A stretch of 60,000 bases of DNA from Bolinopsis microptera (lineage: Eukaryota > Ctenophora > Tentaculata > Lobata > Bolinopsidae), in assembly GCF_026151205.1 (NCBI RefSeq), contig NC_087079.1:15883445-15943444 (forward strand), in the 5' to 3' direction. This document shows, piece after piece, positions 13,101 to 23,907 of this stretch. The translations under genes and the position numbers were made by a program. The number at the start of each line of letters is the position of its first letter. The stretch's first letter is position 1. The notes beneath the pieces are model-generated. The model saw only the letters and a list, made by a program, of their open reading frames with translations. It was not told the DNA's origin and made no database searches.

Positions 13101-14137
13101 CGGCTACCAGACACTTACATATAATAATTAGCACAGTAAATAAATGGCTAGATTGGGCTGAGGGCACCAAGTTCCTCATCTTTAAATCTGCCCACAATTA
13201 AAATTAACGTGTTAATTTATAACTAGCAAGTTGAATAGGTAAGTTGAACTTAGATAAGAAAGATACCTGAGCTACGGCGATGTGCATTGCAGTGGGGAAG
13301 GTATCATTGGAACTCTGTCCTTTGTTGACATGATCATTAGGATGCACTGGTGTCTTGCTACCAATCTCACCTCCCAACATCTCGATTGATCGGTTAGAGA
13401 TGACCTCATTGACGTTCATGTTGCTCTGAGTACCAGAACCTGTCTGCCAAATAACAAGAGGAAAGTGGTCATCCAGATCTCCTTTTATCAACTGCAGGGA
13501 AGAGGTGGGTCAGATCACCCTACAACTTTGGATCACCTTACAACTTTAAAAGTTATTTATGTTTATTTTGACCTGCGGGGTGTAGATTTTTTTCTACCTT
13601 CACTTATCTCATTATGTCTGCAGTTTCATCATGATGATGATGAAAATCTTAAAATAACTGGCTACAATGAGCAGTTTCATCAAAACATAAGATAACAATA
13701 ATCTTTCCTTGAACTCCATTACCTCATCAGTAGCCTTGACTATAGTGTCTCCAACTGTCTTGTCGAGTCCATACTTCATGTTGACTATAGCACATGCTTG
13801 CTTCAGTTGTCCAAACGCTCTTATCAATGGCACCTGAACAGACGTTATAATATCTGAAGTTATTTTATATCTGTAATACAACTCTCAGCATTCACTTCAT
13901 TACTTTGGCCTGCTTATCACTCATGTTCCTTTTCAGAGGTTTCTATTATCTTACCGGCATTTGTTCAGTTGGGCCTCCTATTTTGAAGTTCATTGCAGAT
14001 CGGGCTGTTTGAGCTCCATAATATTTCTCAGCCGGCACATCAATTGGGCCAAAACTGTCTGTTTCAGAGCGGGTGGCCATGTACCTACAGCATGTTTGGA
14101 GGATTTTATTGGACTTGGTCACTCCGCGCCGCAACAT
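4179..14137 (-). CDS. FH: Fumarate hydratase, class II (10 coding exons)
   Basis: Converts fumarate to malate in the mitochondrial TCA cycle, with a possible cytosolic form. Coding exons (minus): 14137-13955, 13833-13723, 13491-13267, 6089-5982, 5837-5726, 5543-5404, 5261-5067, 4931-4820, 4593-4474, 4321-4179. All introns are GT-AG and phases join to 482 residues without a break. The N-terminus is basic and presequence-like, followed by YGAQT, NDHVN, the catalytic-His segment GRTHTQ split at an exon edge from [23 protein letters not shown], and the signature [11 protein letters not shown] in exon 7. It ends MLGPK like animal fumarases. Intron 3 (13266-6090, 7.2 kb) contains MIPEP and RPS4 on the same strand. 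A splice acceptor abuts the ATG (AG at 14138-14139), so the 5' UTR must come from a leader or an upstream exon. Confidence 0.95.
6354..7145 (-). CDS. RPS4: 40S ribosomal protein S4 (eS4), intronless, nested in FH intron 3
   Basis: Structural protein of the small ribosomal subunit. The frame is intact and has the usual length of 263 residues. It begins [20 protein letters not shown] and carries GPHKLRES, the S4-type RNA-binding region (about residues 42-104), the KOW-type region around [11 protein letters not shown] and the conserved [17 protein letters not shown] end. The start is fixed by the family N-terminus. CAAGC precedes ATG, and before that lies a good 3' splice site (ACTAAC, pyrimidines, TATAG; AG at 7151-7152), so the mRNA is trans-spliced or has an upstream non-coding exon. 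The intact frame and functional-looking acceptor argue against a dead retrocopy. Its presence inside a same-strand FH intron is unusual for a gene needing very high expression. Confidence 0.96.
   Translation of the reverse strand: MARGPKKHLKRLNAPKKWMLDKLSGKFAPRPSAGPHKLRESMPLIVIIRNKLKYALTYSETKKVTMSRAIKVDNRVRTDIGFPVGFQDVITIDKTGEHFRMLFDVKGRFLIHRIKKEEAAYKLCVVKKLSTAAKGIPVLITHDGRTIRYPDPDCKVHDTIKLDIESGKILDHIKFEPGNLAYITGGQNCGRIGIITHKEKHPGSFDIVHVKDSVGHSFATRLSNVFPIGKGKQAWISLPRGKGVRLSIAEERDRKLAAKAKEM
7146..7180 (-). promoter_or_regulatory. Splice acceptor at the RPS4 start
   Basis: On the minus strand, an ACTAACTAAC branch-like motif, a T-rich tract and TATAG end 5 nt before ATG. This suits spliced-leader addition or a 5'-UTR intron. 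Confidence 0.7.
7181..7535. other. FH intron 3, no gene
   Basis: AT-rich intronic sequence upstream of RPS4. Any RPS4 promoter must lie here or further upstream; I see no recognisable element. Confidence 0.5.
7536..8732. repeat. Left arm of long inverted repeat in FH intron 3
   Basis: Reverse complement of 9301-10690 with few substitutions. Shared segments include ATAGTAAGGGG at the outer edge, CCCCTACGAACATAATTAG, and CAGTCTGCAACAGTAAAAC at the inner edge. About 190 bp present in the right arm (9530-9720) are missing here at the G-run near 8505. No matching 8-bp duplication is found at the outer ends. Only ACTCCGAAAA occurs near both edges (7509-7518, 10691-10700), so transposon origin is unproven. 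Confidence 0.9.
8733..9300. other. Spacer of the long inverted repeat
   Basis: A 568-bp loop. Its first 60 bp (with GCTGGGTGGTGCTA) repeat a segment of the arms. Otherwise I see no gene. Confidence 0.7.
9301..10690. repeat. Right arm of long inverted repeat in FH intron 3
   Basis: Pairs with 7536-8732. It contains an extra segment of about 190 bp next to a 16-nt C-run at 9718-9733. It ends only 23 bp from the MIPEP stop codon, so a MIPEP 3' UTR would run into the arm. Confidence 0.9.
10714..12921 (-). CDS. MIPEP: Mitochondrial intermediate peptidase (M3 metallopeptidase), intronless
   Basis: Removes an N-terminal octapeptide from some imported proteins after MPP cleavage in the mitochondrial matrix. 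The single frame encodes 735 residues, close to the animal family length of about 710. The N-terminus is basic and presequence-like. The zinc site HEFGH is at residues 514-518, with the third ligand Glu543 in TDFSEIP. The C-terminal [10 protein letters not shown] and DPFNEKAGE motifs fit MIPEP better than thimet oligopeptidase or neurolysin. It lies in FH intron 3 on the same strand. TACTAAC, a pyrimidine tract and GAAG (AG at 12923-12924) end one base before the ATG, so the transcript has its own acceptor. It lacks introns although FH around it has nine. Confidence 0.94.
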   Translation of the reverse strand: MRLFVRNHGTIPDRLLSLLRREKVQEITSFAQHAQHGAGSCANKQYPQATLKTVFSGNIPSSGTSRQQTGLLGYPLFSSHQGFFHCWFLCEAHCNELVKQILSEPPGINTLKLFDDLSNAICVYADCIKFIAENAPNDKIARAAIVCNSNAHEFVEKLNTNVDLYRAIKAVADSSETFSSLNSEDVTALMSFLHDMDLSGIHLPDEIRHSYVQHMSEIATAGNNFLQLGQKPVLIKFDDAPRALHNYKSIMKENHNKKVEFIELHGPGSDHVMTDVREFAFRNYHAFDQDKENELMNLLGARHKMARSVGFKSFSERELRNTMAGSPENVSNFLNNLHSELKPLVDLEFEHIKFAKAEENRHDFGVPKIYPGDGQYYSRVLNERCLVDNHKQDMFLDMLEFENVIEGLNVFCEDVLKISLVTEVPMQGELINTNVVKVGVFDDKEGLIGYIYLDLFERDNKTPRTCLHTITCGTKTQLPVVVLQCSFLMNPRKQEMGQYHYHRINLDQVQTLFHEFGHALHAILGRTTYQATSGTRGPTDFSEIPSMLFENFISHPEIYYAVVNPFAIYSDSDFKLGRKNLFNTPYSALKTETSILYSLLDQELHSDTLPTSTNEIANKLFSKYSHLSPLEGTAWHHRFAHLYFYGARYYSYLWSQSIANLIFYNLFHDDPFNEKAGEKLKEFLRRGSGTDFKSSLDELVGYEFSQDDMIAAIVEPLKVFNNSYLDKQDISKKWW
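12922..12950 (-). promoter_or_regulatory. Splice acceptor at the MIPEP start
   Basis: A consensus-like branch point TACTAAC is followed by CCCCCTCTTTGAAG and then G-ATG. The acceptor implies leader addition or a non-coding 5' exon. Confidence 0.7.
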
Positions 14138-14165
14138 CTACAATGAAAAGCGAACATTAAATAAG
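14138..14165 (-). promoter_or_regulatory. Splice acceptor at the FH start
   Basis: CGCTTTTCATTGTAG directly abuts the ATG, leaving no room for a 5' UTR in this exon. Confidence 0.7.
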
Positions 14166-17041
14166 TGCATGCGTGAGGCATTTGTGATTTCATGAAATGT
14201 AGACAACAATCAAATCAAATCATGTAAGAGGGGAGGTACTTAAATGAAATTTAGATTTTCATTTCACAGCTACTTTACTGACATCCTACGAGCCAGGGTT
14301 GTGGAATAACTAGATTTTTCTGGAATAACTAGATAGTGTGAAATTAACAGGCGATTTTTCAATAGGTTCAAGAGGAATTCGAATTTTCCACAAGAACATG
14401 TACAACAGGAAATTAAACATGACAGTAACAAATCATTCATAGCATTGTAATGAACTGGGAAATGCTGTGGTGTACCTTAAAGAACAACTGTGGTGGACCA
14501 TTGAATATCTGCTGTACTGGGCCAGTGAAGTCTTGAAATTGACAAAGCATTCGATCCAAGTTAAAAATTTAATAATTGAATTCAGAAAATTTCAAAATGT
14601 TTGAAATCTAGCTTTACAAATTACTTTTTAAATGCCCATAATTAAGACTAATTAAGACTTCACGAGCGGAAAAGTGATAAGCAATTGTGTCCTTTAACTT
14701 AACACGTGAGCTGAACTGTTTTCATTCATTCGTTTGATTTCTAATTTATGTAGGGTATGTAAATGAGTCTTTTAAGTCGATTATGTCAAACTTATTTGTT
14801 CTTAATGATGAAAACTGTGAATTGTTCAAAGTTAAGGACAAAAGTTGATTTATTTGACCATTTCGGTGGCTGATTACGACTTCAGAGTTTCGGGCCATGT
14901 CTGATGAACTTGAAATATTTTAAGTTACATAACTTTTCCTGAATGCTTTTAATCAAATTTATCAGTCATGTTTGAATATTAATTTAAATACGAGCCACAC
15001 ATAGATCGAGCCTTGCAAGGTGCAAATTGAGTTCAATAATTTGAAATTACGGCATGATTAAAATTTGATTATTTAAGTTACTGTTGTTTGTTGACAACAG
15101 ACGAAATGACATGAAAATTATCAATCCAATCGAACAGTATGTTGCAACTGGCAGAGCACAGTGCATGGGTAACGGAAATGGTCCGTTGCTATCAAGAGGA
15201 AAGAAAAATTTTTTAGGAAAGAAAAATTTTTATTTACCACAAATAATCAATACATAATGTTATATTCATAAATAAATTCAAATTTCAATTTCGAACACAT
15301 ATACAGTACGCCGCGCACACAGCCACAATTTAAAATTGTTCAGAAATTCGTAGGTCAGCTGTAGGCGCCGCGCACAGGATCTATTTAATTTGTAATTGTT
15401 AACTTACAATTACATGTCACATTTCTTAATTACTAGAGCCAAAATTTCAGAAGCAAAATAATTTAAAAGATATTTCTGTCGTTCACGCAGTACAGGCCGT
15501 GAGCACTGCGATCTAATTAATATAATAATGGAGAGATTCCAAAAAACCGCGCGCTCGTTATTTATTGTGATTAAATTGAGTGCGCGCCACTGTGAACAGC
15601 AGTACCGCTCAAGCATGAATTAGTACTGAGCGGTACGCAGTTCTGCGTGAGGCGTAGACATTTGTAGCACACGTTTCATTCAACTAATCCATTAATCCAT
15701 GTGACATGTACAATGTAATTATATTAAAGCAAAAAGAATATTAATTTTAGTAATAATTGACGTAAACATATGTGTTTAAATAACATCTATAATCTAGCGA
15801 GTTACTAATACCGTTCGCGTTTGTTTGTATTCTTGATTATATATCTTTACACTAGCCTATATTATGATGGAGATATACATTATATAATTGCTCCAATATT
15901 CAACACTGCTAAACAACGAATACCTACTCGCCCATCGATGAAGCAGTCGCCAAAACAAAGCTCAAAGTTAATATATCTTCGTACTTCGTTTTGGAAACTG
16001 TAGAATTCCAATAAATAATTAGTGTTTCAATCGTGTATTCGATGGGCAAGCACTCGCCACTTGAGGCCGAGACAAACGGCACCAGCTCCGCCCCGCAACC
16101 GTGAAGTAAGGCGGGGCGGTAGTGTGCGCCGTTTATACGGCCCACAGCACGAGACATTTTGAGCTCCAAGACTTAAGACTATAAAAGTCCCGAATTAAAC
16201 GTAGCGACTTACCATCGTCAGCCGTCAAAAATTTAGAATTTGTATGTTATAAACTCTACACCTGCTATCAGTCTAACATGTAATTTAGTTTGTTATTGGC
16301 TAAATTTTCAACTCGATTAAGCGATGCAGACGGATGAACTAGGCTTCTCCTCTGCAAAAACACAATGAGAGGGGATTGTGGAAGGACGCGAACACTATTC
16401 GTTAACTCGTACCCCGGGTACCCCCTAGAACTGTGTCCCATCAGAGAGAGCCCATCACCCGTCAGATCGAAAACAGTGTTTTAGTTTTGATGTATGCTGT
16501 ACCAATTACAATAAATGGTAAGTCAAGGCTGACGTTGGTAGCAAAGTATAAAGTGACACGTCACAACAAAATAACCACTACACACTACACACACTATACG
16601 CTATAACTATTGTACACAGTACACAGTATAACTAAAATATAAAATATAAACAAGTTACAAGAGACAAAAGAGTTTACAGAAGAGTTTTACATCGGCTCAG
16701 CACCGCCAGGACATTGGCTATACACGTGGGTCAATTAGTTTGATTTGGTATGGCTCGACCGGGAAAGTGGTCGAAATTAGTGCTCTTAATGAGTCATCAC
16801 TGTCGTCTGAATATTAGAGCGGGAACTTCCCAAGTTTCGGCCGACATGACAATGCGCACAGCATGGGCGCGCAATGCTATGCGCGGTCTCATATTACTGT
16901 GTCATTCGGCGGTTGCGCTCAGCGTTACTGGGAATGAGTTGTATGTTGTTTACCTAAATTCAAGCATGGTATTCATAGATAAGCTTGTCAGTCAGTAAGT
17001 GCTTAAGTGGGAATAACAGGCAAATGAATATCACTTCATAA
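14166..17041. other. Intergenic, FH upstream region; no gene seen
   Basis: AT-rich with a slightly GC-richer patch at about 16030-16150. Short open frames exist but lack recognisable domains or splice context. The FH promoter or outron should be here; no motif is recognised. A direct repeat GGAAAGAAAAATTTTT lies near 15200. Confidence 0.5.
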
Positions 17042-19958
17042 TCAGAATTCAGTGAAATTTCTGTCACACCACTCAGTTCCATACCGGTTTTGAGCTCTTA
17101 GAAGTGACTGTTTAAGTAAATTCTTGACAGATCCGCATAAGGAGGTGAAATTTAACGGGCCAACTTTACGGAATTCGTTCCACAGCCATGCAGATTTATA
17201 AATAAATTGATTAGTTGGAGAGGGTGTAATGAACAGATTATCTTTCCTATTTGATATGTTGAATAAGTAGTATTTAACGAAATTGGTACTCGTGACTTAA
17301 TGATCTTAAAAGGTCCATTAAACAACGGTATCGGTACAGGTTCTCTGTAACAAGTAATTCATGTTTTGTGAATAGAGGCTTAGTGGACTCTTTAACATAG
17401 AATTCAGATCCTAGACGTTGAGAATTAATTGGTCTTGCTCTAGCACATGTCTTGAATTTGTCTACATAAGCTTCATAGTCTCCAAATAGAATCCTGATAC
17501 ACTTCTTTTGAGTAATAAATAGTGGTTTTAACTGATTATTGGGAATACCTCCCCAGACAGAAATAGCATAACCTAGGTGTGATTCAAAGAGAGAATGATA
17601 TATTTGTTTATATAGTGATTCTGGTAAGCATTTCTTAATACGGTAGATACGTCCACAAGCACTTCTTAGTTTCTTGTTGAGGGATGATATATGTGGTTTC
17701 CAGCTCAATTTATCATCCATGATTACTCCGAGAAACTTTGTCTGACTTACACGTTTAATTATTTTGTTATTAATGGACAAGTTTTGGCTATCTATATCGG
17801 CATCTAATTTGTTATTATTACGTTTAGAGGGAGAAAAATACATGTAACAACACTTCTTTACATTAATGTGCAGTAGGTTAACTCCCATATACTTGTTTAC
17901 GGCCTGTAGTACTTCATTAGCCAATTCATATGCTTTATTTCTCGAATCGGCAGCGACAAATATATTAGTATCGTCTGCAAATAAGACAAATTTACCCTTT
18001 TTAGTTATATTGCATATGTCATTGATGTACAGTAGGAAAAGTAGAGGTCCTAATACACTACCCTGAGGGACCCCGAATTCAACCGGTAATTCATCAGATT
18101 TGGTATCCAAAACGTTTACAAATTGTTTCCTATTAGACAAATAACTAGAGATAAGATTCAGAGCATTTCCTCTTATGCCATAGTTGTTTAATTTTGTAGT
18201 TAGTTTACAGTGGTCTAGAGTGTCAAAGGCTTTTGAGAGATCGATAAAGACCCCTAGGACATGTTGCTTTTTACTAATTAACGATTCTATATGTTCTACA
18301 GAGTAGTTCAGTGCATGGCTGGTGGAGTGTCCTTTTCTAAAGCCGAACTGGTTTTCATGTATTATACCCTTGGAAGTAAGGAAACTATAGAGCCGCTTAT
18401 ATATTAACTTTTCTAGAATTTTCCCGAATACAGGTAGAGTTGATACTGGTCTATAGTTTTCTAAAAGCTGTTCATCTTCTTTTTTGTAAATGGGGCTGAT
18501 TCTCCCAGTTTTTAATTCATCGGGAAAGTGGCCTTCTTGCATGCATTTATTAAAGTATCTAGCTAAGTACGGTGCAGTAATTTGACACGACTTCTTGATC
18601 ACATGAATAGGTATGTCACTAGATTTCCCGTTTTTTAGTTCGTTTATGATCTCTTTAATCTCAATACAGTCACAATCACAAAGAAAAATACTGGACGTAA
18701 CTGATGTGGGCAGGTAATCAGTAAATGACGGCAGGGAATTTATTCTTAAGAAGTCACCAGAGTATGCTTCGTTCAAGTTAGCTGCAATAGAGGCAAAGTA
18801 TTTATTGAACTCATTTGCAATTACACGCCGATTAATCACACGCTCGTTATTTATCACAAAGTTAGGTTTAATCTCACGTCTCTTCTTACCACGCAGTTCA
18901 TTAATTATCTGCCAAGTTTTCTTACTATCTCCAGCGCATTCTGTAATCTTAACACCATGATACTTACGTTTTGCAGAATTAATAAGGTGGTTTAATAACT
19001 TCCGGTGTGCCTTAAATTCTTCATGACGTGTTACTTTATTTGTACAATTAAAACAAAGGGTAAGACAGTCTGCATGGTTGGTTGAAGAGGCGTTGAGGCA
19101 TTTCTTCTTAACTGCCTTTTTCCACAGGTCATAAAGCTCATGTTTTCTATTTATAGAGGCAATCAGGCCAGATGTAATCCATGGATTATTCTTAGCAGTA
19201 CGTTTAGAACACTTAGGCTGGCTTAGTTTACATGCACTGTCTAGTTGATGATTAAATACAGTGAAAAAATTACTGAAGTCTTCTGGTGGATCACTAGTTA
19301 ATTCATTGTCTAGTACTTCCACAAATTTGTCCACATTTTTTGCACAGTAGTCATAGTACTGGAAATAGTTTTGTTCATGAACCTCAGTACTGACTAGGGG
19401 TGAGTTGAATATATGGAATACAGCATGATGGTGACTGATGCAGGTACTAATTGTTCCAGAGCAGATAGAGTTTTCTATGTTGTTGGTGAGTATGTTGTCA
19501 ATACACGATTCGTTACATCCTGGTTTATGATGCGTGGAAGTAGAAATAAGTGGTGATAAACCTAGACCTAGAATAAGGTTTTCAAAGTCTTGAATAAGTT
19601 TACTGTTTTCATCATGGAGATTAATGTTAAAGTCACCTAGTATGTAAGCATTCTTTTTTGGGCATGATTCAATAATTTTTCTAAGTTCATTTAGTGCCTC
19701 TGAGGAGTCCCCACTAGGAGGACGGTACAGTACTCCTACATGTACAGGTTCATCATGTTGAATAGTAATAAATAGGGTTTCAAGATTTTTGGTTACCCAT
19801 GATAATTCTTCGTTTACAACTCCATTAAGTTCGTCCTTTAAGTACAATGCTACTCCACTTCCCTTACTTAAGGCTGAAAGTAGTAGAGATCTCTATATTT
19901 TCATATGAGCCCTTAAACAAATATATAGTTCTACCCTCAATGTCCGAGCATTTAATTA
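17042..19958 (-). mobile_element. Decayed non-LTR retrotransposon (CR1/Jockey-like), endonuclease-RT
   Basis: The main frame (19847-17274) encodes the C-terminal part of an AP-type endonuclease (GVLYRPPSGD, ILGDFNINLHDEN, with SHHH where SDH is expected) and a full RT (NYRPVSTLPV, FIDLSKAFDTLDH, GVPQGSVLGPLLFLLYINDI, catalytic FADDTN). Endonuclease-like coding continues upstream to about 19955 in another frame after a shift near 19880, and the first part of the endonuclease is missing. After a shift near 17275 the C-terminus continues (FIYKSAWLWNEF) to TGA at 17042-17044. Truncation and two shifts make it inactive. Confidence 0.9.
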
Positions 19959-20936
19959 ATAAATTTTATAAAATGGTCACAACTTGAAAAATCCTAGTAA
20001 AATCTCAATTAAAAAATACAACCGTATGAAATGTTTACATCTGTAAATTCACCACACTACAACTTTTCGACAAATATTGTCTGCTGGTTCCTTAATTCTC
20101 GGTCGTAGATTTAAGTAAATGAACTAATTACATGGTTGGCTGGATGTAAATAATAGACGCCTCCGTCAAAAAAGTAACTCATGGAGACATTTAACAGACT
20201 TTAAGCAGCGATTTCAGGACTGAAAGAGAAGATCACATGAGTAAAGGTGCAACAGGATTCCGTGATTTAAACCAATGGGTGACAGTAATTATGGGAATTA
20301 TTTTCAAATCAGATGCAAAAGTGGTGCAACAATACAATTCCACAGCAACGTAACACGGTTATAACCTACAGTAAAATTTTCAAAAAATTTGAAATTGTGA
20401 CAATTGACTTCGCTTCAGGAGATCAGTCAAAACTTTGGGCTTTTGAAAATGAGAAGCTCTGCCACACTCAGGATAACAAGCATTGTCAACATTTTGACAC
20501 ACTTGTCTGTTATGTTGTGGTGAATTCTGAATTCATTAAGGAAAACAAAATTGAAAAAAGTTAATTTTAAAGCAAACATAGTGAATTTAAATGGGACCAC
20601 AGCAAGCTTCCCCCGTCGATTCAAGTAAACTATTGTATTTCGTGTTTTAATGATTTAAAATTTTTTATATAGCTTGGCCGGTGTGCGAAATTTGAAACTA
20701 AAGCACCGGGTAGAGAGAACTGTAGGAAAATTAACTTTGTTCGTCGCGCTACTGAGTCTTTCAACTGCTATGCGCGTGTGGGGTTCGACATTTGACTACA
20801 TACTAGTTACTATATTTATTTGTTATTGCAGGATTTAAAATTTATCTAATATGCAATGTAATATGCAATTTTAATACTAATCTGTTCATGTTAAATTAAC
20901 AATACGTGTAACAAGCGAACAAAATCGAAACATGAA
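19959..20936. other. No gene seen
   Basis: AT-rich spacer between the truncated LINE and the TTAA-flanked element. The open frame near 20313-20564 has no recognisable domain. Confidence 0.5.
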
Positions 20937-20940
20937 TTAA

Positions 20941-22688
20941 CGGGTGATACTCGTAAAATATTTGTTGACGAGTCCAACTCGGCGCGCGTCCTGGTAGGTT
21001 GTAAACCTACAAAACATGAACAATATTTTTGCATTTTGCGCAGTTTATATTTTTTTCGCGAAAGCACTCTGATCCTTAAATAGCGCGCATTGTAATTACA
21101 ACTTTTTTCAACCTTTATTAATTGAAAATCTTTTGCAATATTGTATTTAAAATCAATATATATGCACTTATATAAATTTTTTGCATAGATTTAAAAAAGA
21201 ATAACAAGCTCAACGATGCTATAATTGTTTATTTTTTATAAAAACATGAATATAAAAGCGTAAGTACCTTTTTTCGAAGTGACTTTAAGTAATTTTACAT
21301 GTTAAACGATTTCCTGTTCAATTTTGGTCGACACATGCGTTAACTTAGTGCAAAATAAAGCAAATCATCGATTGTCTCACGTCGTGATCTTGTAGCGCGA
21401 TGCACTACTGGGTCGCGCGCGCATCAAATAATGCTTCTCGCAACCACATGCAGATCGGCGAGATGCGAAGGATTGACATCATGAATCAAGTCGTGATCCT
21501 TACTGGGCCGCGCTCAGCCTGTCATTCCGCCTAATCTCTATTCATTGTTTACCAACATTAAAGCCTGGGGTCCTCAGGTAACGTGATCCTCATTGTCATT
21601 TTATTTACTGTGGCTACAATTGTATCATGGTCTGACCCCCATTGTCGTTTCAATAAGCTGTATAGTTTCATGCTAGCTTTCTTTATTTTTGTAAAGTCGC
21701 GTCGGCTTTACCTGGGGACCCCAGGCTATTATGTTCATAAACATTAAAATAAAGATTTGGCGGAATGACAGGCTGAGCGCGGCCCAGTAACTGCAAGCGA
21801 GAGGGCTCTGGTTAAAGCAACTGCGGCGGGATGACAGGCTGAGCGCCGCCCAGTAATGATTACTTGTATTATATCACGTTGTGACCCCCACGGTCGTTTT
21901 ACTATCATCCTGACTCGATACAGGGGGAGCCGCGCACTCCGTGCGCGGCGGGTGATACAACGTATGACAAATGATTACATAGATAATGTAATAATGATGA
22001 CTTCACATGGTGTTGTTATGTCATAATATGATGTTCACTTGATGTCCTTGTCATGATGCAAAAGCAAGTAATAAATGTTACAATTTATCTTTATAATACG
22101 AAAAGTCAAAGATACCACGCGGTGTGATTATATTTTTATACTGTTTTTCCTTGTTTGATCACGCATTCGACCCTCATAAATAATCTAAGCTTCTCTTTTC
22201 TTTCTATATCCCACAAAAGTTAAGTTGCAATTGTGCTGCATACAAAAGCAATTAGCCAGAGTGCCCTTTTACCCCGTTAACTATTGACTATCAGTCTATC
22301 TGCATCAATTTTATACATTAATATTTGAAATCTTTACAAATAAAAGCAATTTAGATTAACTTTTGCATACCAGTCCTAGACTGCAAAAAACTTTGTTTTA
22401 CTGATAACAGATAACTTTGGTTTACTGAAAACGCAGAAAGCGATTTGATTTCCTTCGAACGTGTATAATCTGAAAACGTTTCTTTTTAAACGTGCTTATG
22501 ATATTAATTAATTTATTATTTTTTCAATGTTTCTATTGTTAAGTGCATACCCTTTACCATGTAGTTTAGTGTATCAAGTCTTTACAATTTTCTTCGCGCT
22601 TGTAGGTTTACAACCTACCAGGACGCGCGCCGAGTTGGACTCGTCGACGGTCCAATATATGGAACAGATATTTTACGAGTATCACCCG
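20941..22688. mobile_element. TTAA-flanked non-autonomous DNA transposon, 1.75 kb
   Basis: Terminal inverted repeats of about 70-90 bp start CGGGTGATACTCGTAAAATA and include GACGAGTCCAACTCGG and GTAGGTTGTAAACCTAC. The right copy has 18 extra bases. Both ends are bounded by TTAA (20937-20940, 22689-22692), as expected for piggyBac-type insertion, although the termini are not the classic CCC start. There is no transposase frame. A second copy ends at 50971, again followed by TTAA. Confidence 0.75.
21503..21868. repeat. Nested palindromic repeat family
   Basis: The block GGGCCGCGCTCAGCCTGTCA occurs at about 21508, inverted near 21785, and again inverted with variation at about 21830-21868. It recurs at about 50654 in the second TTAA element. 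It encloses CAGGTAACG/CCCCAGG inverted segments. Confidence 0.7.
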
Positions 22689-22692
22689 TTAA

Positions 22693-22916
22693 CTTCGCGC
22701 GCGAAAAGTGGCATGCAACGTAGGATACAAGGATACAAGGATACAAAAGTGATAATTACTTTATTGAGTACACAATAGTTGTAATTCTGAAATAATTTAA
22801 GTTACACAATTCTAATTATTTACAAGTGTGTAGGGATAATTTAGAAATGTTATATAATGCTAGTTTTAGAAAAATAGATAAATCGAGTTTGTATGGTTCA
22901 ATCTTATTTTAAGGTC
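22693..22916. other. Spacer with triplicated GGATACAA
   Basis: Short stretch between the TTAA element and a LINE fragment, with GGATACAA in three tandem copies near 22720-22745. Confidence 0.5.
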
Positions 22917-23591
22917 CTATAGCATTATGCACTTGCCAGTATTTGAGTGGAAATCTGGGCTCTTATAATAGGCTGTATAATTTTCGTTCACAGAGAGAAT
23001 TGAATGGATTGCTCTTGCTGTGGCAGTGAGTGTGGTAGGATCTAGAGTTTTGTTGGAGAGCAAACCGACTAGGTCAGTAATGTTTAGGGGATGGAAATTG
23101 AATTTTTCCCTAACTGAGGAGTAGAGCAAACAGTCAATCAATACGTGACTTTCGTCCTCAATAGGCTTTAGCCCTTTGCTGAAAAAGCAGTAGGTGCACC
23201 AACGTTCTTCTCTTGGTACAAGGGGGGTTTCATATCTGCCCCTTTCGATGTAGAGGTTGTGGCAGCTGATACGAAACCTTGTCAGACTTTTTCGAACATC
23301 CGGTATTTTGATAATTCGTAGGTATGCCTCTGGTTCGAAATCATGTTTAATTAAGTTATAGAATTCTAGTTTTGACGAGGAGGCCTTGGCAGCTTTCCAG
23401 GTATTCACGAATTCTTCCCTCATGTTATGACTGATTTGGGTGGAGAGCTTAGATTTTGAGGAAGATGAGGGGGTGAAGTTGTATTTGGTGAGAAGCTTTG
23501 AGATGTTGGTATACCAAGGAAGTCCCAACATGATTTGTTCGTGAAATGCAGCACAGAGTAGTTCGTTTTCAGTGTTTTCGTATGTCAACAA
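22917..23591 (-). pseudogene. C-terminal fragment of a non-LTR retrotransposon polyprotein
   Basis: An open frame of 224 residues ends in the zinc-finger tail found downstream of RT in several LINE groups: RFRISCHNLYIERGRY, a Cys-x2-Cys pair (WCTYCFF), then EDESHVLIDCLLYSSVR. No RT core is seen upstream on this strand, so it is a fragment. The clade differs from the CR1/Jockey-like LINEs nearby. Confidence 0.7.
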
Positions 23592-23795
23592 TTTTCTATG
23601 GTTTGGAACCTAAATGTGGATTGCTTCTCATGTTTTCTTGTATCCTGACTTGTTTTCGTTGCACACCTGTGCATTTTAAGTTGTTGTGCCACTATAATCT
23701 ATAAGTTTAAATTATTATTATTATTTTGTAATATCTATTAGAAAATGCAGCTTGGTCCCAAAACTTTGCTACCCACAGCAATATGTGATTTGGAC

Positions 23796-23899
23796 CAGTG
23801 GCATAACATTGCCTGTTGGCGCCCTCGCCGAAAATGCGCCCCCTTGCTTTTGTTGCCCCCTGCACAGCAGGGTTAGTGGGGTCCTTTGTTATGCCACTG
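23796..23899. mobile_element. hAT-like MITE, 104 bp
   Basis: Terminal inverted repeats CAGTGGCATAACA are flanked by the perfect 8-bp direct repeat ATTTGGAC (23788-23795, 23900-23907). Far too short to encode anything. The terminal sequence and duplication length fit hAT-derived MITEs. Confidence 0.88.
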
Positions 23900-23907
23900 A
23901 TTTGGAC

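Noticed and set aside
15924-16169. Small minus-strand frame in a GC-richer patch
   Set aside because: No recognisable domain, no splice context and a length expected by chance.
16750-16998. Plus-strand frame of 82 codons
   Set aside because: No domain similarity or exon signals; next to a LINE 3' end.
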